Shown piece by piece: positions 43,137 to 52,250 of a DNA stretch of 64,000 nt. The first letter of the stretch is position 1; each line of letters opens with the position of its first letter. A program made the translations under genes and the position numbers. This DNA is from Ruegeria sp. YS9 (GTDB lineage: Bacteria > Pseudomonadota > Alphaproteobacteria > Rhodobacterales > Rhodobacteraceae). The DNA lies in contig NZ_CP102409.1 in assembly GCF_024628725.1 (NCBI RefSeq), positions 1,645,001-1,709,000 on the forward strand, in the 5' to 3' direction. The notes under the pieces are model-generated. The model made no database searches and was not told the DNA's origin. It worked only from the letters and a program-made list of their open reading frames with translations.

Positions 43137-44318
43137 ATGAACGGAGCCGATACAGCCTGGATCATCGTTGCAACCGCGTTGGTCCTATTCATGACATTGC
43201 CGGGCCTCGCCCTGTTCTATGGCGGCCTCGTGCGTGCCCGAAATGTCCTCAGCGTGTTCATGCATTGCTTTTCAATTGCCTGTTTGATGAGCGTTCTATG
43301 GCTGGTCGCTGGGTATTCCATCGCGTTCGGCCCCGGTGAAAGCGGGCTTTGGGGTGGTTTGGGCAAGGTCTTCTTAAACGGCGTCGACGTGGACAGCCTT
43401 GCGGGAACCCTGCCCGAGATCCTGTTCTTTGCCTTCCAGATGACCTTCGCCATCATCACCCCGGCGTTGATCGTGGGCGCCTATGTCGAACGTGTGGGCT
43501 TTGGCTTTGTCCTGACCTTCTCGGCGCTGTGGATGCTGCTGTGCTATGCGCCCGTGGTGCACTGGATCTGGGGTGGAGGGATGCTGGCTGATGGCGGCAT
43601 TCTGGGCGAGATCGGCGTGCGCGACTTTGCGGGCGGTATCGTGGTGCACGAAACCGCTGGTCTGGCAGCCTTGATCATCGCGGTCATCCTCGGGCCGCGC
43701 CGCAACCGCACGACACCGCCGCACAACCCCGGTTATGTCATGATCGGTGCCGCAATGCTGTGGGTCGGCTGGTTCGGTTTCAACGGTGGTTCGCAACTGG
43801 CCGCTGATGGCGGAGCGGCGATGGCCCTGACCGTCACGCACCTGTCCGCAGCCACCGCTTCGCTGAGCTGGGCCCTGTGGGAACGTATCCGTTTTGGCAA
43901 GGCCTCGATGGTCGGTCTTGTCACGGGCACAATCGCGGGTCTGGCCTCGATCACGCCCGCTTCGGGTTTCGTCGGACCGGTTCAGGCCCTGATCATTGGC
44001 GCCGTGGCCGGCGTTCTGTGTCAGGAAGCCGTCAGCGTGGTGCGCAACAAGCTGAATATCGACGACACGCTGGATGTATTCGCCGTGCATGGCGTCGGCG
44101 GTATCTTCGGCACGCTCATGATCGCCCTGTTTGGCCTCGGAACCTGGACCGCTCAGTTGGGCGGGCTGATTATCGTGGGTGTCTTTACGGCAGTTGTCAC
44201 GTTTGTGTTGGTCAAACTGGTTGCACAGATCACGCCACTTCGCGTAGACGCCGAGACCGAGACAAATGGCCTCGACCTCTCGGTACATGGCGAGCGGGCC
44301 TATGACATGAGCAGTTAA
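43137..44318 (+). CDS. amtB: Ammonium transporter (Amt/AmtB family)
   Basis: 393 residues with eleven membrane segments. It conducts ammonium across the inner membrane. The pore twin histidines are at about 171 (GGIVVHETAG) and 318 (VFAVHGVGGIFGT), with DFAGG before the first. There is no signal peptide. No glnK (PII) gene adjoins, unlike the usual glnK-amtB pair, and no clear sigma54 promoter (TGGCAC-N5-TTGC) is seen in the 197-bp upstream gap, in line with the GAFTGA-less NtrC. The C-terminus DLSVHGERAYDMSS is the cytoplasmic tail. A strong terminator follows. Confidence 0.95.
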   Translation: MNGADTAWIIVATALVLFMTLPGLALFYGGLVRARNVLSVFMHCFSIACLMSVLWLVAGYSIAFGPGESGLWGGLGKVFLNGVDVDSLAGTLPEILFFAFQMTFAIITPALIVGAYVERVGFGFVLTFSALWMLLCYAPVVHWIWGGGMLADGGILGEIGVRDFAGGIVVHETAGLAALIIAVILGPRRNRTTPPHNPGYVMIGAAMLWVGWFGFNGGSQLAADGGAAMALTVTHLSAATASLSWALWERIRFGKASMVGLVTGTIAGLASITPASGFVGPVQALIIGAVAGVLCQEAVSVVRNKLNIDDTLDVFAVHGVGGIFGTLMIALFGLGTWTAQLGGLIIVGVFTAVVTFVLVKLVAQITPLRVDAETETNGLDLSVHGERAYDMSS

Positions 44319-44350
44319 GCCCACCTTGGCTGCCCATCGCCCGTAAGGGC

Positions 44351-44386
44351 AAAAGCGGACCTCTTGGGGGTCCGCTTTTCTTTTGT
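44351..44386 (+). terminator. Strong terminator after amtB
   Basis: AAAAGCGGACC (44351-44361) pairs perfectly with GGTCCGCTTTT (44369-44379) around a 7-base loop; the 3' side is CTTTTG. Separates amtB from pyrE. Confidence 0.85.
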
Positions 44387-44460
44387 CCAATCCCTCTCGA
44401 CTCCGGCCCAAGGGTCGGGCTATCAGCCCGCAACGTGTTTTCAGCCCCGAGGTTTGCACC

Positions 44461-45141
44461 ATGATCCCCAGTTCCTTTCCCGACAGCACCGAAATCGCCC
44501 GCCTGACCGCACGGATGTTGCTGGAGATCAAAGCCGTGCATTTCAACTCGCGGGAACCGTTCACGCTGGCCAGCGGGCTGCCCAGCCCGACCTATATCGA
44601 CTGCCGCAAGCTGATCTCGTATCCGCGCATCCGATCGACCCTGATGGATTTCCTGACCGTCACGGTGATGCGGGACGCTGGCTTCGAGGCGTTTGACAAC
44701 ATCGCAGGCGGGGAAACGGCGGGCATCCCCTTTGCCGCCATGGTCGCCGAGCGCATGGCCCTGCCCATGACTTACGTTCGCAAGAAACCCAAAGGTTATG
44801 GCCGCAACGCCCGAATCGAAGGTGCGATGAGCGAAGGTGAACGTGTGTTGCTGGTCGAAGACCTGACAACCGACGGCGGCTCGAAACTGTCCTTTGTCGA
44901 TGCGATCCGCGAAACCGGCGCCACCTGCGGGCACACCGCCGTCATTTTCTACTACGGCATCTTCCCCGAGACCGAGAAAACGCTGGGTGATCATGGCGTC
45001 AAGCTGCACTCGCTCTGCACATGGTGGGATGTTCTGGCCGAGGCCAAGGCACAGAAAGCCTTTGACGACGAGACCCTTAGCGAAGTCGAGGCCTTTCTGA
45101 ACGATCCGCGCGGCTGGCAAGAGGCCAATAAACCAGCGTAA
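44461..45141 (+). CDS. pyrE: Orotate phosphoribosyltransferase
   Basis: 226 residues. It transfers orotate to PRPP, giving OMP in pyrimidine synthesis. The PRPP loop is [14 protein letters not shown] at about 128-141; the active-site loop contributes [10 protein letters not shown]. The family start [20 protein letters not shown] fits ATG 44461; an open frame back to 44383 lies in the terminator region and is not used. A small hairpin CGGGC/GCCCG at 44416-44430 lies in the leader but has no T tract. dnaB follows after 225 bp. Confidence 0.95.
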   Translation: MIPSSFPDSTEIARLTARMLLEIKAVHFNSREPFTLASGLPSPTYIDCRKLISYPRIRSTLMDFLTVTVMRDAGFEAFDNIAGGETAGIPFAAMVAERMALPMTYVRKKPKGYGRNARIEGAMSEGERVLLVEDLTTDGGSKLSFVDAIRETGATCGHTAVIFYYGIFPETEKTLGDHGVKLHSLCTWWDVLAEAKAQKAFDDETLSEVEAFLNDPRGWQEANKPA

Positions 45142-45208
45142 ACCTGTTGTGGACGGAATGGGGACAAACCCGGAAGAATCGGGCAGCTCGCCACGATATA
45201 TGGTGACT

Positions 45209-45300
45209 TTCCCCACAATTCCTACATAATAAGGGATGCAGACGCCGGCATCCAAGCGGTCTGGAAAGTTATCCCAAGGCTTTACCCCAAGTTAGCCACA
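45209..45300 (+). promoter_or_regulatory. Cluster of DnaA-box-like 9-mers upstream of dnaB
   Basis: TTCCCCACA (45209-45217), TTATCCCAA (45269-45277) and TTAGCCACA (45292-45300) each differ by one or two bases from the DnaA box TTATCCACA. A TGTGGACGG further upstream (in 45148-45158) is a reverse-orientation near match. They lie in the 225-bp gap before dnaB. None is a perfect box, so binding is speculative. Confidence 0.3.
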
Positions 45301-45366
45301 GGTATTTCCAGATAGCTTGCGGTGGTGTTTCATGTGTAGAACCTCGGGACGGGCAGCGGGGACAAA

Positions 45367-46857
45367 ATGAACGAGATCAGCAGTATCGAGCAGGCAGCGG
45401 CACAGATTCAGAACGCCGAAACCATGCCGCATTCCATTGAGGCCGAACAACAGCTTCTGGGTGCGATCCTGACCAACAACGACCTGTATGACCGGGTCGC
45501 CTCGATCATCGGGGCTGAACATTTCTATGATCCGGTCCATGCTCGGATTTACGAAGTGGCCTCGGCCCGTATTGCAAAGAATGCGCTCGCCTCGCCCGTG
45601 ACGCTCAAATCGTTCATGGCCGAGGATGAGGGTCTGAAGGAACTGGGCGGTCCCGCCTATCTGGTCAAACTGGCCGGCGCTTCGATCAGCGCATTCGCGG
45701 TGCACGACTATGCCCAGATGATCTATGACCTTGCCATCCGGCGCGAGCTGATCCGGCTGGGCCGCGACATCTCGGACAAGGCGGCGCGGGTCGATGTCTC
45801 GAGCGAGCCAAAAGAACAGATCGTCGAGGCCGAGCAGCAGCTTTATCAGCTGTCCGAGCAGGGCCAGACCGAACAAGGCTTTCAATCCTTCCTCAAGGCC
45901 GTCACCGAAGCCGTCAACGTCACCAACGAGGCCTACCAGCGTGGCGGCGGCATGGCCGGGATTTCCACCGGTCTGGCCGATCTGGACAAGCAATTGGGTG
46001 GGTTGCACCCGTCCGACCTGATCATTCTGGCCGGGCGTCCATCCATGGGTAAAACCTCGCTGGCCACCAACATCGCCTTCAACGTTGCCAAGGCCTACAA
46101 GCGCGGGACCAAGCCCGACGGCAGCGAAGGTGCGATCGATGGCGGCGTTGTCGGCTTCTTCTCACTCGAGATGAGTGCGGAACAGCTTGCAGGCCGGGTT
46201 CTGGCGGAAGCCTCGGAGATTTCCAGCCACAAAATCCGTCAGGGCGACATGACCGAGGCCGAATTCCGCCGTTTCGTGGATGCGGCCAAGGAACTGGAAG
46301 CCTGCCCTTTGTTTATTGACGACACCCCTGCCTTGCCGATCTCGCAACTTGCCGCCCGGGCACGACGGTTGAAACGGACCCACGGGCTGGACTTGCTGGT
46401 CATCGACTATCTACAGCTGTGCCGCGGCATGTCCGACAACCGGGTGAACGAAATCGCCGAGATCTCGATGGGCATGAAAGCCATCGCCAAGGAACTGAAC
46501 ATCCCGGTCGTTGCGCTTTCACAGCTGTCCCGTCAGGTCGAAAGCCGCGACGACAAGCGCCCGCAACTGTCCGACCTGCGCGAATCCGGCTCGATCGAGC
46601 AGGACGCCGACGTGGTGATGTTCGTGTTCCGCGAGGAATATTACAAGGAACGGGAAAAGCCCGGCGATCACGAACTGGAAAAGATGGAAGAGTGGAAGCA
46701 GGCGATGGAACGTCTGCACGGCAAGGCCGAAGTCATCGTCGGCAAGCAACGTCACGGGCCCATCGGTACGGTCGAATTGTCGTTCGAGGCACAATTCACC
46801 CGCTTTGGCAATCTGGTCAAGCCCTGGCAACAGGGCGGTGAAATCGAGGGTTATTGA
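45367..46857 (+). CDS. dnaB: Replicative DNA helicase DnaB
   Basis: 496 residues. The N-terminal helical domain begins AMPHSIEAEQQLLGAIL (about 22-38). The RecA-like helicase domain has Walker A GRPSMGKTS (about 223-231), Walker B LVIDYLQL near 347, and QLSRQVESRDDKRPQLSDLR (H3/H4 region). It unwinds DNA at the replication fork with DnaC/loader help. No intein is seen. The C-terminus is GQGGEIEGY-like (WQQGGEIEGY). Confidence 0.97.
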   Translation: MNEISSIEQAAAQIQNAETMPHSIEAEQQLLGAILTNNDLYDRVASIIGAEHFYDPVHARIYEVASARIAKNALASPVTLKSFMAEDEGLKELGGPAYLVKLAGASISAFAVHDYAQMIYDLAIRRELIRLGRDISDKAARVDVSSEPKEQIVEAEQQLYQLSEQGQTEQGFQSFLKAVTEAVNVTNEAYQRGGGMAGISTGLADLDKQLGGLHPSDLIILAGRPSMGKTSLATNIAFNVAKAYKRGTKPDGSEGAIDGGVVGFFSLEMSAEQLAGRVLAEASEISSHKIRQGDMTEAEFRRFVDAAKELEACPLFIDDTPALPISQLAARARRLKRTHGLDLLVIDYLQLCRGMSDNRVNEIAEISMGMKAIAKELNIPVVALSQLSRQVESRDDKRPQLSDLRESGSIEQDADVVMFVFREEYYKEREKPGDHELEKMEEWKQAMERLHGKAEVIVGKQRHGPIGTVELSFEAQFTRFGNLVKPWQQGGEIEGY

Positions 46858-46980
46858 TCGCGTAAAGAACGCCCGCCCCGTGCTGGACACGCCAAGCGCT
46901 TTGGTGTTTTCCCTGCCCGGTGTTAACGTGACGGTGTCGTTCAACCAAAACGTGCCATTTCCGCCCGGAGACCCACAGAT

Positions 46981-48027
46981 TTGCCCGCGATCATATCGGA
47001 AATAAGATATCGCAACGGCCCGAACTTTGCTCCGGACGGAGATTACATTGAAATCCGTGTCCCCGTCGGAACCGATGTCACCGGGTTGCAGGTCGATGTT
47101 TACAACGCCAACGGCTCGGTACGCAGTTCGACGGATGTCGACACCGGAACGATGACCACCGTGGGCGGGTTCGACTATTACGTGATTTCGGCGCGCATCA
47201 ACCGATTAGGGGCGGTCTCTCTTTCTGACAATGGTTCGGTTCTCAGCTTTGTATCCTTTGACTCGCAGGTGACAGCGACCCAGGGGCCGGCCAGTGGCCA
47301 GACCTCGACCCAGATCGGCAGCAACGGCACGGACGATACCGCGTCGCTGTCATCGAAGGACGGGGTCAACTTTGTCGAGGATCCCAATCCCAGCCCCGGC
47401 GCCCCCTGTTTTGCTTCGGACACCCTGATCCTGACGGACCGTGGCGAAATCAGGGTTCAGGATATCTGCCCGGGTGACAGGGTGATGACGACCGGAGACA
47501 GCTCGGCAACCGTTCGGCTTGTTCTGTCCCGGCACCTGCGCCAGACCGATCTGTTGAAAACACCCGAACTGCGCCCAGTCCGCATCACGGCCGGCGCCCT
47601 GGGGCACGGCCTGCCTCGCCGGGACCTGACGGTTTCACGACAGCACAGAATGCTGGTCCGTTCGGACATCGCGCAGCGCATGTTCGACACAAGAGACGTT
47701 TTGGTCTCGGCCATCCGGCTGACAGACCTGCCGGGCGTTTACGTGGATTACGATGCGACGCAGGTGGTTTATCATCACGTTGTCTGTGACCGTCACGTGG
47801 TTCTTTTTGCCGAAGGCGCGCCAAGTGAAAGCCTGTTTACCGGCCCCGAAGCTCTCAAATCCCTTCCGCCCGAAGCGTTGCACGAGCTGTTGCAGATTTT
47901 TCCGGGTCTCAGCTGCGATAAAGATATGGACCCTGCCTTCTATATCCCCAGCGGCAGACGGCAGAAAAAGCTGGTGGCCCGACATGTCCGGAACAGCAAG
48001 GCGATCATAGATCAGGCCCTGTTCTAG
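46981..48027 (+). CDS. Hint (intein-like) domain protein with beta-rich N-terminal domain
   Basis: 348 residues. The N-terminal ~130 residues (ISEIRYRNG, DYIEIRVPVGTDVTGLQVDV, SRLGAVSLSDNG-like) form a beta-rich, possibly lamin-tail-like domain. From Cys143 a Hint_2 domain begins: CFASDTLILTDRG, VQDICPGDRVMT, SRQHRMLV, and HHVVCDRHVVLFAEG. Such Roseobacter proteins may undergo self-cleavage at the conserved Cys, but a C-terminal splice Asn is not obvious. TTG is the start codon, with GGAG about 12 bases upstream; no in-frame ATG precedes the fold. No secretion signal is visible. Confidence 0.82.
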   Translation: MPAIISEIRYRNGPNFAPDGDYIEIRVPVGTDVTGLQVDVYNANGSVRSSTDVDTGTMTTVGGFDYYVISARINRLGAVSLSDNGSVLSFVSFDSQVTATQGPASGQTSTQIGSNGTDDTASLSSKDGVNFVEDPNPSPGAPCFASDTLILTDRGEIRVQDICPGDRVMTTGDSSATVRLVLSRHLRQTDLLKTPELRPVRITAGALGHGLPRRDLTVSRQHRMLVRSDIAQRMFDTRDVLVSAIRLTDLPGVYVDYDATQVVYHHVVCDRHVVLFAEGAPSESLFTGPEALKSLPPEALHELLQIFPGLSCDKDMDPAFYIPSGRRQKKLVARHVRNSKAIIDQALF

Positions 48028-48072
48028 GCTGTGGAGCCAAGGCCATCGACCAAAGCGAAAAACCAATCCCAC

Positions 48073-48612
48073 TCACCACAGCGTCGGGTTGTCCAGTGCA
48101 GAAACGCATTGCGATGGGCCTTTCAAAGGCTTCAGTTCGTGACCATCCAACGCCTGACCCAACCAGCCATGCGGATGGCTGAGTTTCAGCGGTGGCTGGG
48201 CAGTATCCTCGGTGATCTGCACAAATCCCGTTTTGCAATAATAGGCCGGGTCGCCATAGGTCAGTGCCACATCCACACCTGATGCCCGCAAGCGATCCAG
48301 ACCATAAGAAATCAGCGCCTGTCCAATACCTGTTTTTTGCGAGCCCGTTTGAACGGCCATCGGCGAGAGGATGAACACATTGCGCGTATCCTGCGAAAAC
48401 GTCATCCGGGAAAAGATGGCACAGCCAAGCAGCTCGTGATCGTTATGCGCCGTGCACACCAGAATGTCTTCAGGCGGCGTGCTGTTGATCAATTCACGTG
48501 CGAACGTACCAATTTCTGCGCCCTCTTCCGGCCCTTCCGATGCGGAAAAAACGTCTGCAAAAAAACTTGTGATCTGTGATGGGTCTACGGCCAATCCGCT
48601 AGAAAAATCCAT
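48073..48612 (-). CDS. GNAT-family N-acetyltransferase
   Basis: 179 residues of the GCN5-related acetyltransferase fold: motif A region FILSPMAVQTGSQKTGIGQA with the Q/R-x-x-G-x-G acetyl-CoA loop, followed by LISYGLDRLRASGVDVALTY, YYCKTGFVQI and the C-terminal motif. It transfers acetyl groups to an unknown amine substrate. GAGG lies about 5 bases before ATG 48612. It is convergent with the Hint gene (45 bp apart). A perfect palindrome lies about 50 bp upstream. Confidence 0.85.
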   Translation of the reverse strand: MDFSSGLAVDPSQITSFFADVFSASEGPEEGAEIGTFARELINSTPPEDILVCTAHNDHELLGCAIFSRMTFSQDTRNVFILSPMAVQTGSQKTGIGQALISYGLDRLRASGVDVALTYGDPAYYCKTGFVQITEDTAQPPLKLSHPHGWLGQALDGHELKPLKGPSQCVSALDNPTLW

Positions 48613-48660
48613 GACTTCCTCATTGGTTGACGGTGCGCCCTCGCCTTCGCCGGGACAGAA

Positions 48661-48680
48661 CGATCCTGTTCACAGGATCG
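48661..48680. promoter_or_regulatory. 20-bp perfect palindrome, candidate operator
   Basis: CGATCCTGT, TC, ACAGGATCG: two 9-base arms around a 2-base centre, in the 229-bp gap between the divergent acetyltransferase and alr genes, about 49 bases before the acetyltransferase ATG. No T tract follows on either strand, so a dimeric regulator site is more likely than a terminator. The regulator is unknown. Confidence 0.45.
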
Positions 48681-48841
48681 CTTTAACTTGGATGTGAAGA
48701 CAATCCCCGAACCGGGCAATTACAGCGGCAGGTTGCCGAAGCTTCCGATTTTTTGGTGTTTTCCGCCACAACAGACGAAACACCGTCATAAACCGCCAGG
48801 TAAATGCGCCATTCCCTCTTGACCTTGGACGGCGCAATGTC

Positions 48842-49888
48842 ATGAACAGTGCCATGAGTACTGCACGTTTGACGATCAATCTTCAGGCGCTCGCCAGCAA
48901 TTGGCGGGCGCTCGACGCGAAAACCGGGGTCGAAACCGGTGCCGTGGTCAAGGCCGATGCCTACGGGCTGGGCGCCGGGCCCGTCAGCGACACGCTGGCC
49001 GAAGAGGGCGTTCGCAAGTTTTTTGTGGCTGCCGCAGAAGAAGGCGCCGCTGTCCGCCAGGCGGTCGGTCCAGGCCCGATGATCTGTGTCTTTTCAGGGC
49101 ATATGGAAGGCGATACCCAGTTGCTGCTCGCCAACGATCTGACACCATTGATCAATTCGCCAGAGCAGTTCCAACTCCACCAACACGCCCTGCCCAACCA
49201 TCCGTTCGGCATTCAACTGGACAGTGGCATGAACCGGCTGGGTCTTGAACCCGCCGACTGGGCCGAATTGCGCCCAAAGGCCGAGGCGATGTCACCGGTT
49301 GTCATCATGTCCCATCTGGCCTGCGCGGACGAGCCGGACCATCCGATGAACCAGCAGCAGCTTAGAACCTTCCGAGAGATGACCGAAGGTGTCGCCGCGC
49401 CGCGTTCTCTGGCCGCGACCGGCGGCATGCTTTTGGGTCCCGAGTTCCATTTCGATTTCTGCCGCCCGGGCATCGGTCTGTACGGCGGCCTGCCCTTTGC
49501 GGACGCCAAACCCGTTGTCACGGTCGATCTGCCTGTCATCCAGGTGCGCAAGGTGGCCGTGGGCGAAACTGTTGGTTACGGCAACAGCTGGGTTGCGCGC
49601 CGACCCTCTCGTATCGCCACAGTCGCGGCGGGGTATGCAGACGGCCTGCATCGCGCCATCGGCGGCGGCATAGACACCTTCGCCGGCAATCAGCCCTGCC
49701 CGGTCGTCGGCCGTATCTCGATGGATCTGATCACGGTGGACGTCACGGACCTGCCGAAAGACCCGGAACGCCTGCGTATCCTGAATGGCCATCAGACCGT
49801 CGATGATCTGGCCGAAGCTGCCGGGACAATTGGCTATGAGATCCTCACATCAATGGGCAATCGCTATTCGCGGGGCTATGTGGAATGA
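48842..49888 (+). CDS. alr: Alanine racemase
   Basis: 348 residues, slightly short for Alr. A PLP enzyme making D-alanine for peptidoglycan. The PLP lysine is in [11 protein letters not shown] (Lys37), the substrate-side region [11 protein letters not shown] at about 125, [10 protein letters not shown], and the catalytic Tyr in ETVGYGNSW near 242; [12 protein letters not shown] completes the C-terminal beta domain. ATG 48842 is used; ATG 48854 is an alternative. It couples to mlaE by ATGA. Confidence 0.95.
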   Translation: MNSAMSTARLTINLQALASNWRALDAKTGVETGAVVKADAYGLGAGPVSDTLAEEGVRKFFVAAAEEGAAVRQAVGPGPMICVFSGHMEGDTQLLLANDLTPLINSPEQFQLHQHALPNHPFGIQLDSGMNRLGLEPADWAELRPKAEAMSPVVIMSHLACADEPDHPMNQQQLRTFREMTEGVAAPRSLAATGGMLLGPEFHFDFCRPGIGLYGGLPFADAKPVVTVDLPVIQVRKVAVGETVGYGNSWVARRPSRIATVAAGYADGLHRAIGGGIDTFAGNQPCPVVGRISMDLITVDVTDLPKDPERLRILNGHQTVDDLAEAAGTIGYEILTSMGNRYSRGYVE

Positions 49889-50667
49889 ACCCTCTCACCG
49901 CGCTCGGAGGTCTGGGCCGCACGGTTCTGAGCCTGCTTGCGGCCTTTGGCCGGGTGGCACTGTTCGCGCTTGATGCGATCTCGCATATACTGCGCCCCCC
50001 CTTCTATCCGCGCGAATTTGGCATGGCCCTGCTGAACATCGGCTGGCTGTCTCTGCCGGTCGTCGGCCTGACCGCGATTTTCACCGGCGGTGCGCTGGCA
50101 TTGCAGATCTACGCCGGCGGCGCGCGTTTCAACGCCGAAGCCGTGGTGCCGCAGATCGTGGCCATCGGCATGGTGCGCGAACTTGGCCCGGTTCTGGTCG
50201 GGTTGATGATCGCGGCGCGCGTGACATCCTCGATCGCGGCCGAGATCGCCACGATGAAAGTGACCGAACAGATCGACGCGCTGGTCACGCTGTCCACGCA
50301 TCCGATGAAATACCTCACCGTCCCGCGCGTTCTGGCCGCCCTGATCACAGTGCCTGCTTTGGTGGCCGTGGGTGACATCATCGGAATTGCCGGCGGCTAC
50401 ACCGTGGCCACGCAGAACCTGGGCTTCAACCCGGCGGCCTATCTTAAAAACACCGTGGATTTCCTGGAAACCCGCGACATCGTCTCATCACTGGTCAAAG
50501 GCGCGGCCTTCGGCCTGATCGCAGCCACCATGGGCTGCTACTACGGCATGAATTCCGGCCGTGGCGCGCAGGGCGTGGGCCGCGCCACAAAAGGCTCGGT
50601 CGAGGCCGCCGCCGTGTTGATCCTGGCTGCAAACTTCGTTCTCACGGGGGTATTCTTCTCGCTATGA
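49885..50667 (+). CDS. mlaE: MlaE-type ABC transporter permease
   Basis: 260 residues with about six hydrophobic segments. It belongs to the MlaE family, the inner-membrane permease of the system that moves phospholipids between inner and outer membranes to keep lipid asymmetry. Family blocks include [49 protein letters not shown] and [20 protein letters not shown]. The alr-mlaE-mlaF overlaps suggest one transcript. mlaD, mlaC and mlaB-like genes are not in the window. Confidence 0.93.
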   Translation: MNPLTALGGLGRTVLSLLAAFGRVALFALDAISHILRPPFYPREFGMALLNIGWLSLPVVGLTAIFTGGALALQIYAGGARFNAEAVVPQIVAIGMVRELGPVLVGLMIAARVTSSIAAEIATMKVTEQIDALVTLSTHPMKYLTVPRVLAALITVPALVAVGDIIGIAGGYTVATQNLGFNPAAYLKNTVDFLETRDIVSSLVKGAAFGLIAATMGCYYGMNSGRGAQGVGRATKGSVEAAAVLILAANFVLTGVFFSL

Positions 50668-51410
50668 TCCGGATGGAGAACGTACATAAAGCCTTTGGTG
50701 ACAACCACGTGTTGCAAGGCATGAACCTTGAGATCCCCAAGGGTACCTCGATGGTCATCATCGGCGGTTCGGGCACCGGCAAATCGGTCGCCCTGAAATG
50801 CATTCTGGGCCTGATCAAGCCCGACAGCGGCATGATCTATGTCGACGGCAAAGACGCGAGCAAAGGCGACCGTGACGCGTTTCTGGCCCGGTTCGGGATG
50901 CTGTTTCAGGGCGCGGCCCTGTTTGATTCACTGACCGTCTGGCAGAACGTCGCCTTCCGCCTGCTGCGCGGCTCGCTGAAGCGCCCGACCGAAGAAGCCC
51001 GCGAGATCGCCATCGAGAAACTCCGCCGCGTGGGCTTGAAATCCGACGTGGCCGACCGCTTTCCGGCGGAACTGTCAGGCGGCATGCAAAAACGCGTGGG
51101 CCTCGCGCGCGCGATCGCTGCCGAGCCCGAGATCATCTTTTTTGATGAGCCCACAACGGGCCTCGACCCGATCATGTCCGGCGTCATCAACGACCTGATC
51201 CGCGAAATCGTGACCGAAATGGGCGCCACCGCGATGACCATCACCCACGACATGAGCTCGGTCCGCGCGATCGCCGACAACGTGGCCATGCTGCACGGAG
51301 GCGTCATCCAGTGGACCGGCCCGGTGAGCCAGATGGATGCGTCTGGTGATCCCTATGTCGAGCAGTTCATCAGCGGGAGCGCAGAGGGGCCGATTGAGGC
51401 GGTGCGCTAG
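50664..51410 (+). CDS. mlaF: MlaF-type ABC transporter ATP-binding protein
   Basis: 248 residues. Walker A GGSGTGKSVALK (about 34-45), Q-loop MLFQGAALFDSLTV, signature LSGGMQKR, Walker B IIFFDEPTTGLD, H-loop ITHDMSSV. It pairs with MlaE by a four-base overlap and powers lipid transport. Its stop codon is in the palindrome CTAG shared with the opposite-strand orphan gene, at the boundary of the AT-richer insert. Confidence 0.94.
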   Translation: MIRMENVHKAFGDNHVLQGMNLEIPKGTSMVIIGGSGTGKSVALKCILGLIKPDSGMIYVDGKDASKGDRDAFLARFGMLFQGAALFDSLTVWQNVAFRLLRGSLKRPTEEAREIAIEKLRRVGLKSDVADRFPAELSGGMQKRVGLARAIAAEPEIIFFDEPTTGLDPIMSGVINDLIREIVTEMGATAMTITHDMSSVRAIADNVAMLHGGVIQWTGPVSQMDASGDPYVEQFISGSAEGPIEAVR

Positions 51411-51817
51411 GCCTCTCCTATTGCCAGTTCATGTTTTAATTTCTCATAGGCTTGGTCGACGTGATCGAAGCGTAGGAGGTACTTTCCGCGCGGAACAACA
51501 ATTTCGGGCGTTTCAATTCGAACCAAATCAAGGGTCTGCCCAAGATGGGTTCCTGAAAAAAGAACATATTCAGGATCCTGCCCTGTTAGGTGATTATACA
51601 ACCTCCCTCCGAACCATTTTGCCCGACCTTGGGCTCGCTTTGCTTCGTAAAGGCGCAAGTGAAGCGCTCGAAAAAGCTCTTCTCGATCAAATGGCTTGAT
51701 ATCTGCGGCTATACTTCCCGCCGAAAGAGCGCCCATGAGGCCTATTGTCGTTGCTTCCTTAACACCAGTTTGAGTAGCGGAAGGTCCTTTGACAACTTTC
51801 ACGATTGGCTTGGTCAT
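51407..51817 (-). CDS. Orphan protein of unknown function in AT-richer insert
   Basis: 136 residues; no membrane segment, no recognised motif. The N-terminus is TKPIVKVVKGPSATQTGVKE; the middle has FDREELFRALHLRLYEAKRA and NHLTGQDPEYVLFSGT; the C-terminus is charged. The tail end overlaps mlaF in the shared CTAG. Base composition is visibly more AT-rich than the flanking genes. It lies opposite to the operon, where neighbours of this kind (mlaF then pqiA) are usually adjacent. Function unknown; it may have arrived with the insert. Confidence 0.6.
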   Translation of the reverse strand: MTKPIVKVVKGPSATQTGVKEATTIGLMGALSAGSIAADIKPFDREELFRALHLRLYEAKRAQGRAKWFGGRLYNHLTGQDPEYVLFSGTHLGQTLDLVRIETPEIVVPRGKYLLRFDHVDQAYEKLKHELAIGEA

Positions 51818-51941
51818 TTCAACTCAAAGAGGAATAGAATAAGTTTCGGTCAAGCTAAGCCGTACTCCCGAACTTGCAACAAAAAACTTGCTGCTTTTTC
51901 CGCTGCTTCATAGATATTCACTGTATTGACCGAGATTCATA

Positions 51942-52226
51942 ATGACCCTCCGCCTCGCCACCCTCTCGCTGCTGATCCTCTACCCCATCGCGTGGTTCGC
52001 CCCGCTGATGCGCGCAGGGTTCCTGCCGATCTTCGGCCTCAGCGAAATCAGCGTCATCACCGGGCTGCAATCCTTGTGGAAATCCGATGTCTTCCTCGCG
52101 CTGATCGTCACCATCTTCGCGCCTTACATCAAAACCATCGGCACCGCGCTGAAGGTTCCCACGCGCGACGAAAAAACTCAAAACTCATCGACGGAATTCC
52201 GAACTTCACGCGTTACACCAGTGTAA
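51942..52226 (+). pseudogene. Truncated duplicate of the pqiA-like gene
   Basis: The first 211 bp (51942-52152) match 52811-53030 with three base differences and one 9-bp in-frame deletion (TIFAPYIK here, TIFALFAPYIK there). After the shared ACCGCGCTGA the sequence diverges and the frame runs into a polar tail (KVPTRDEKTQNSSTEF...) ending at 52226. Only about the first half of the membrane protein remains, so it is probably non-functional. Homology starts exactly at the ATG; the sequences upstream of the two copies do not match. Confidence 0.88.
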
Positions 52227-52250
52227 CTCTTGTTTTTTTGGAGCTTCCCC

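Noticed and set aside
44416..44430. Hairpin in the pyrE leader as a pyrimidine attenuator
   Set aside because: The stem is only 5 bp and no T tract follows, so it cannot terminate transcription.
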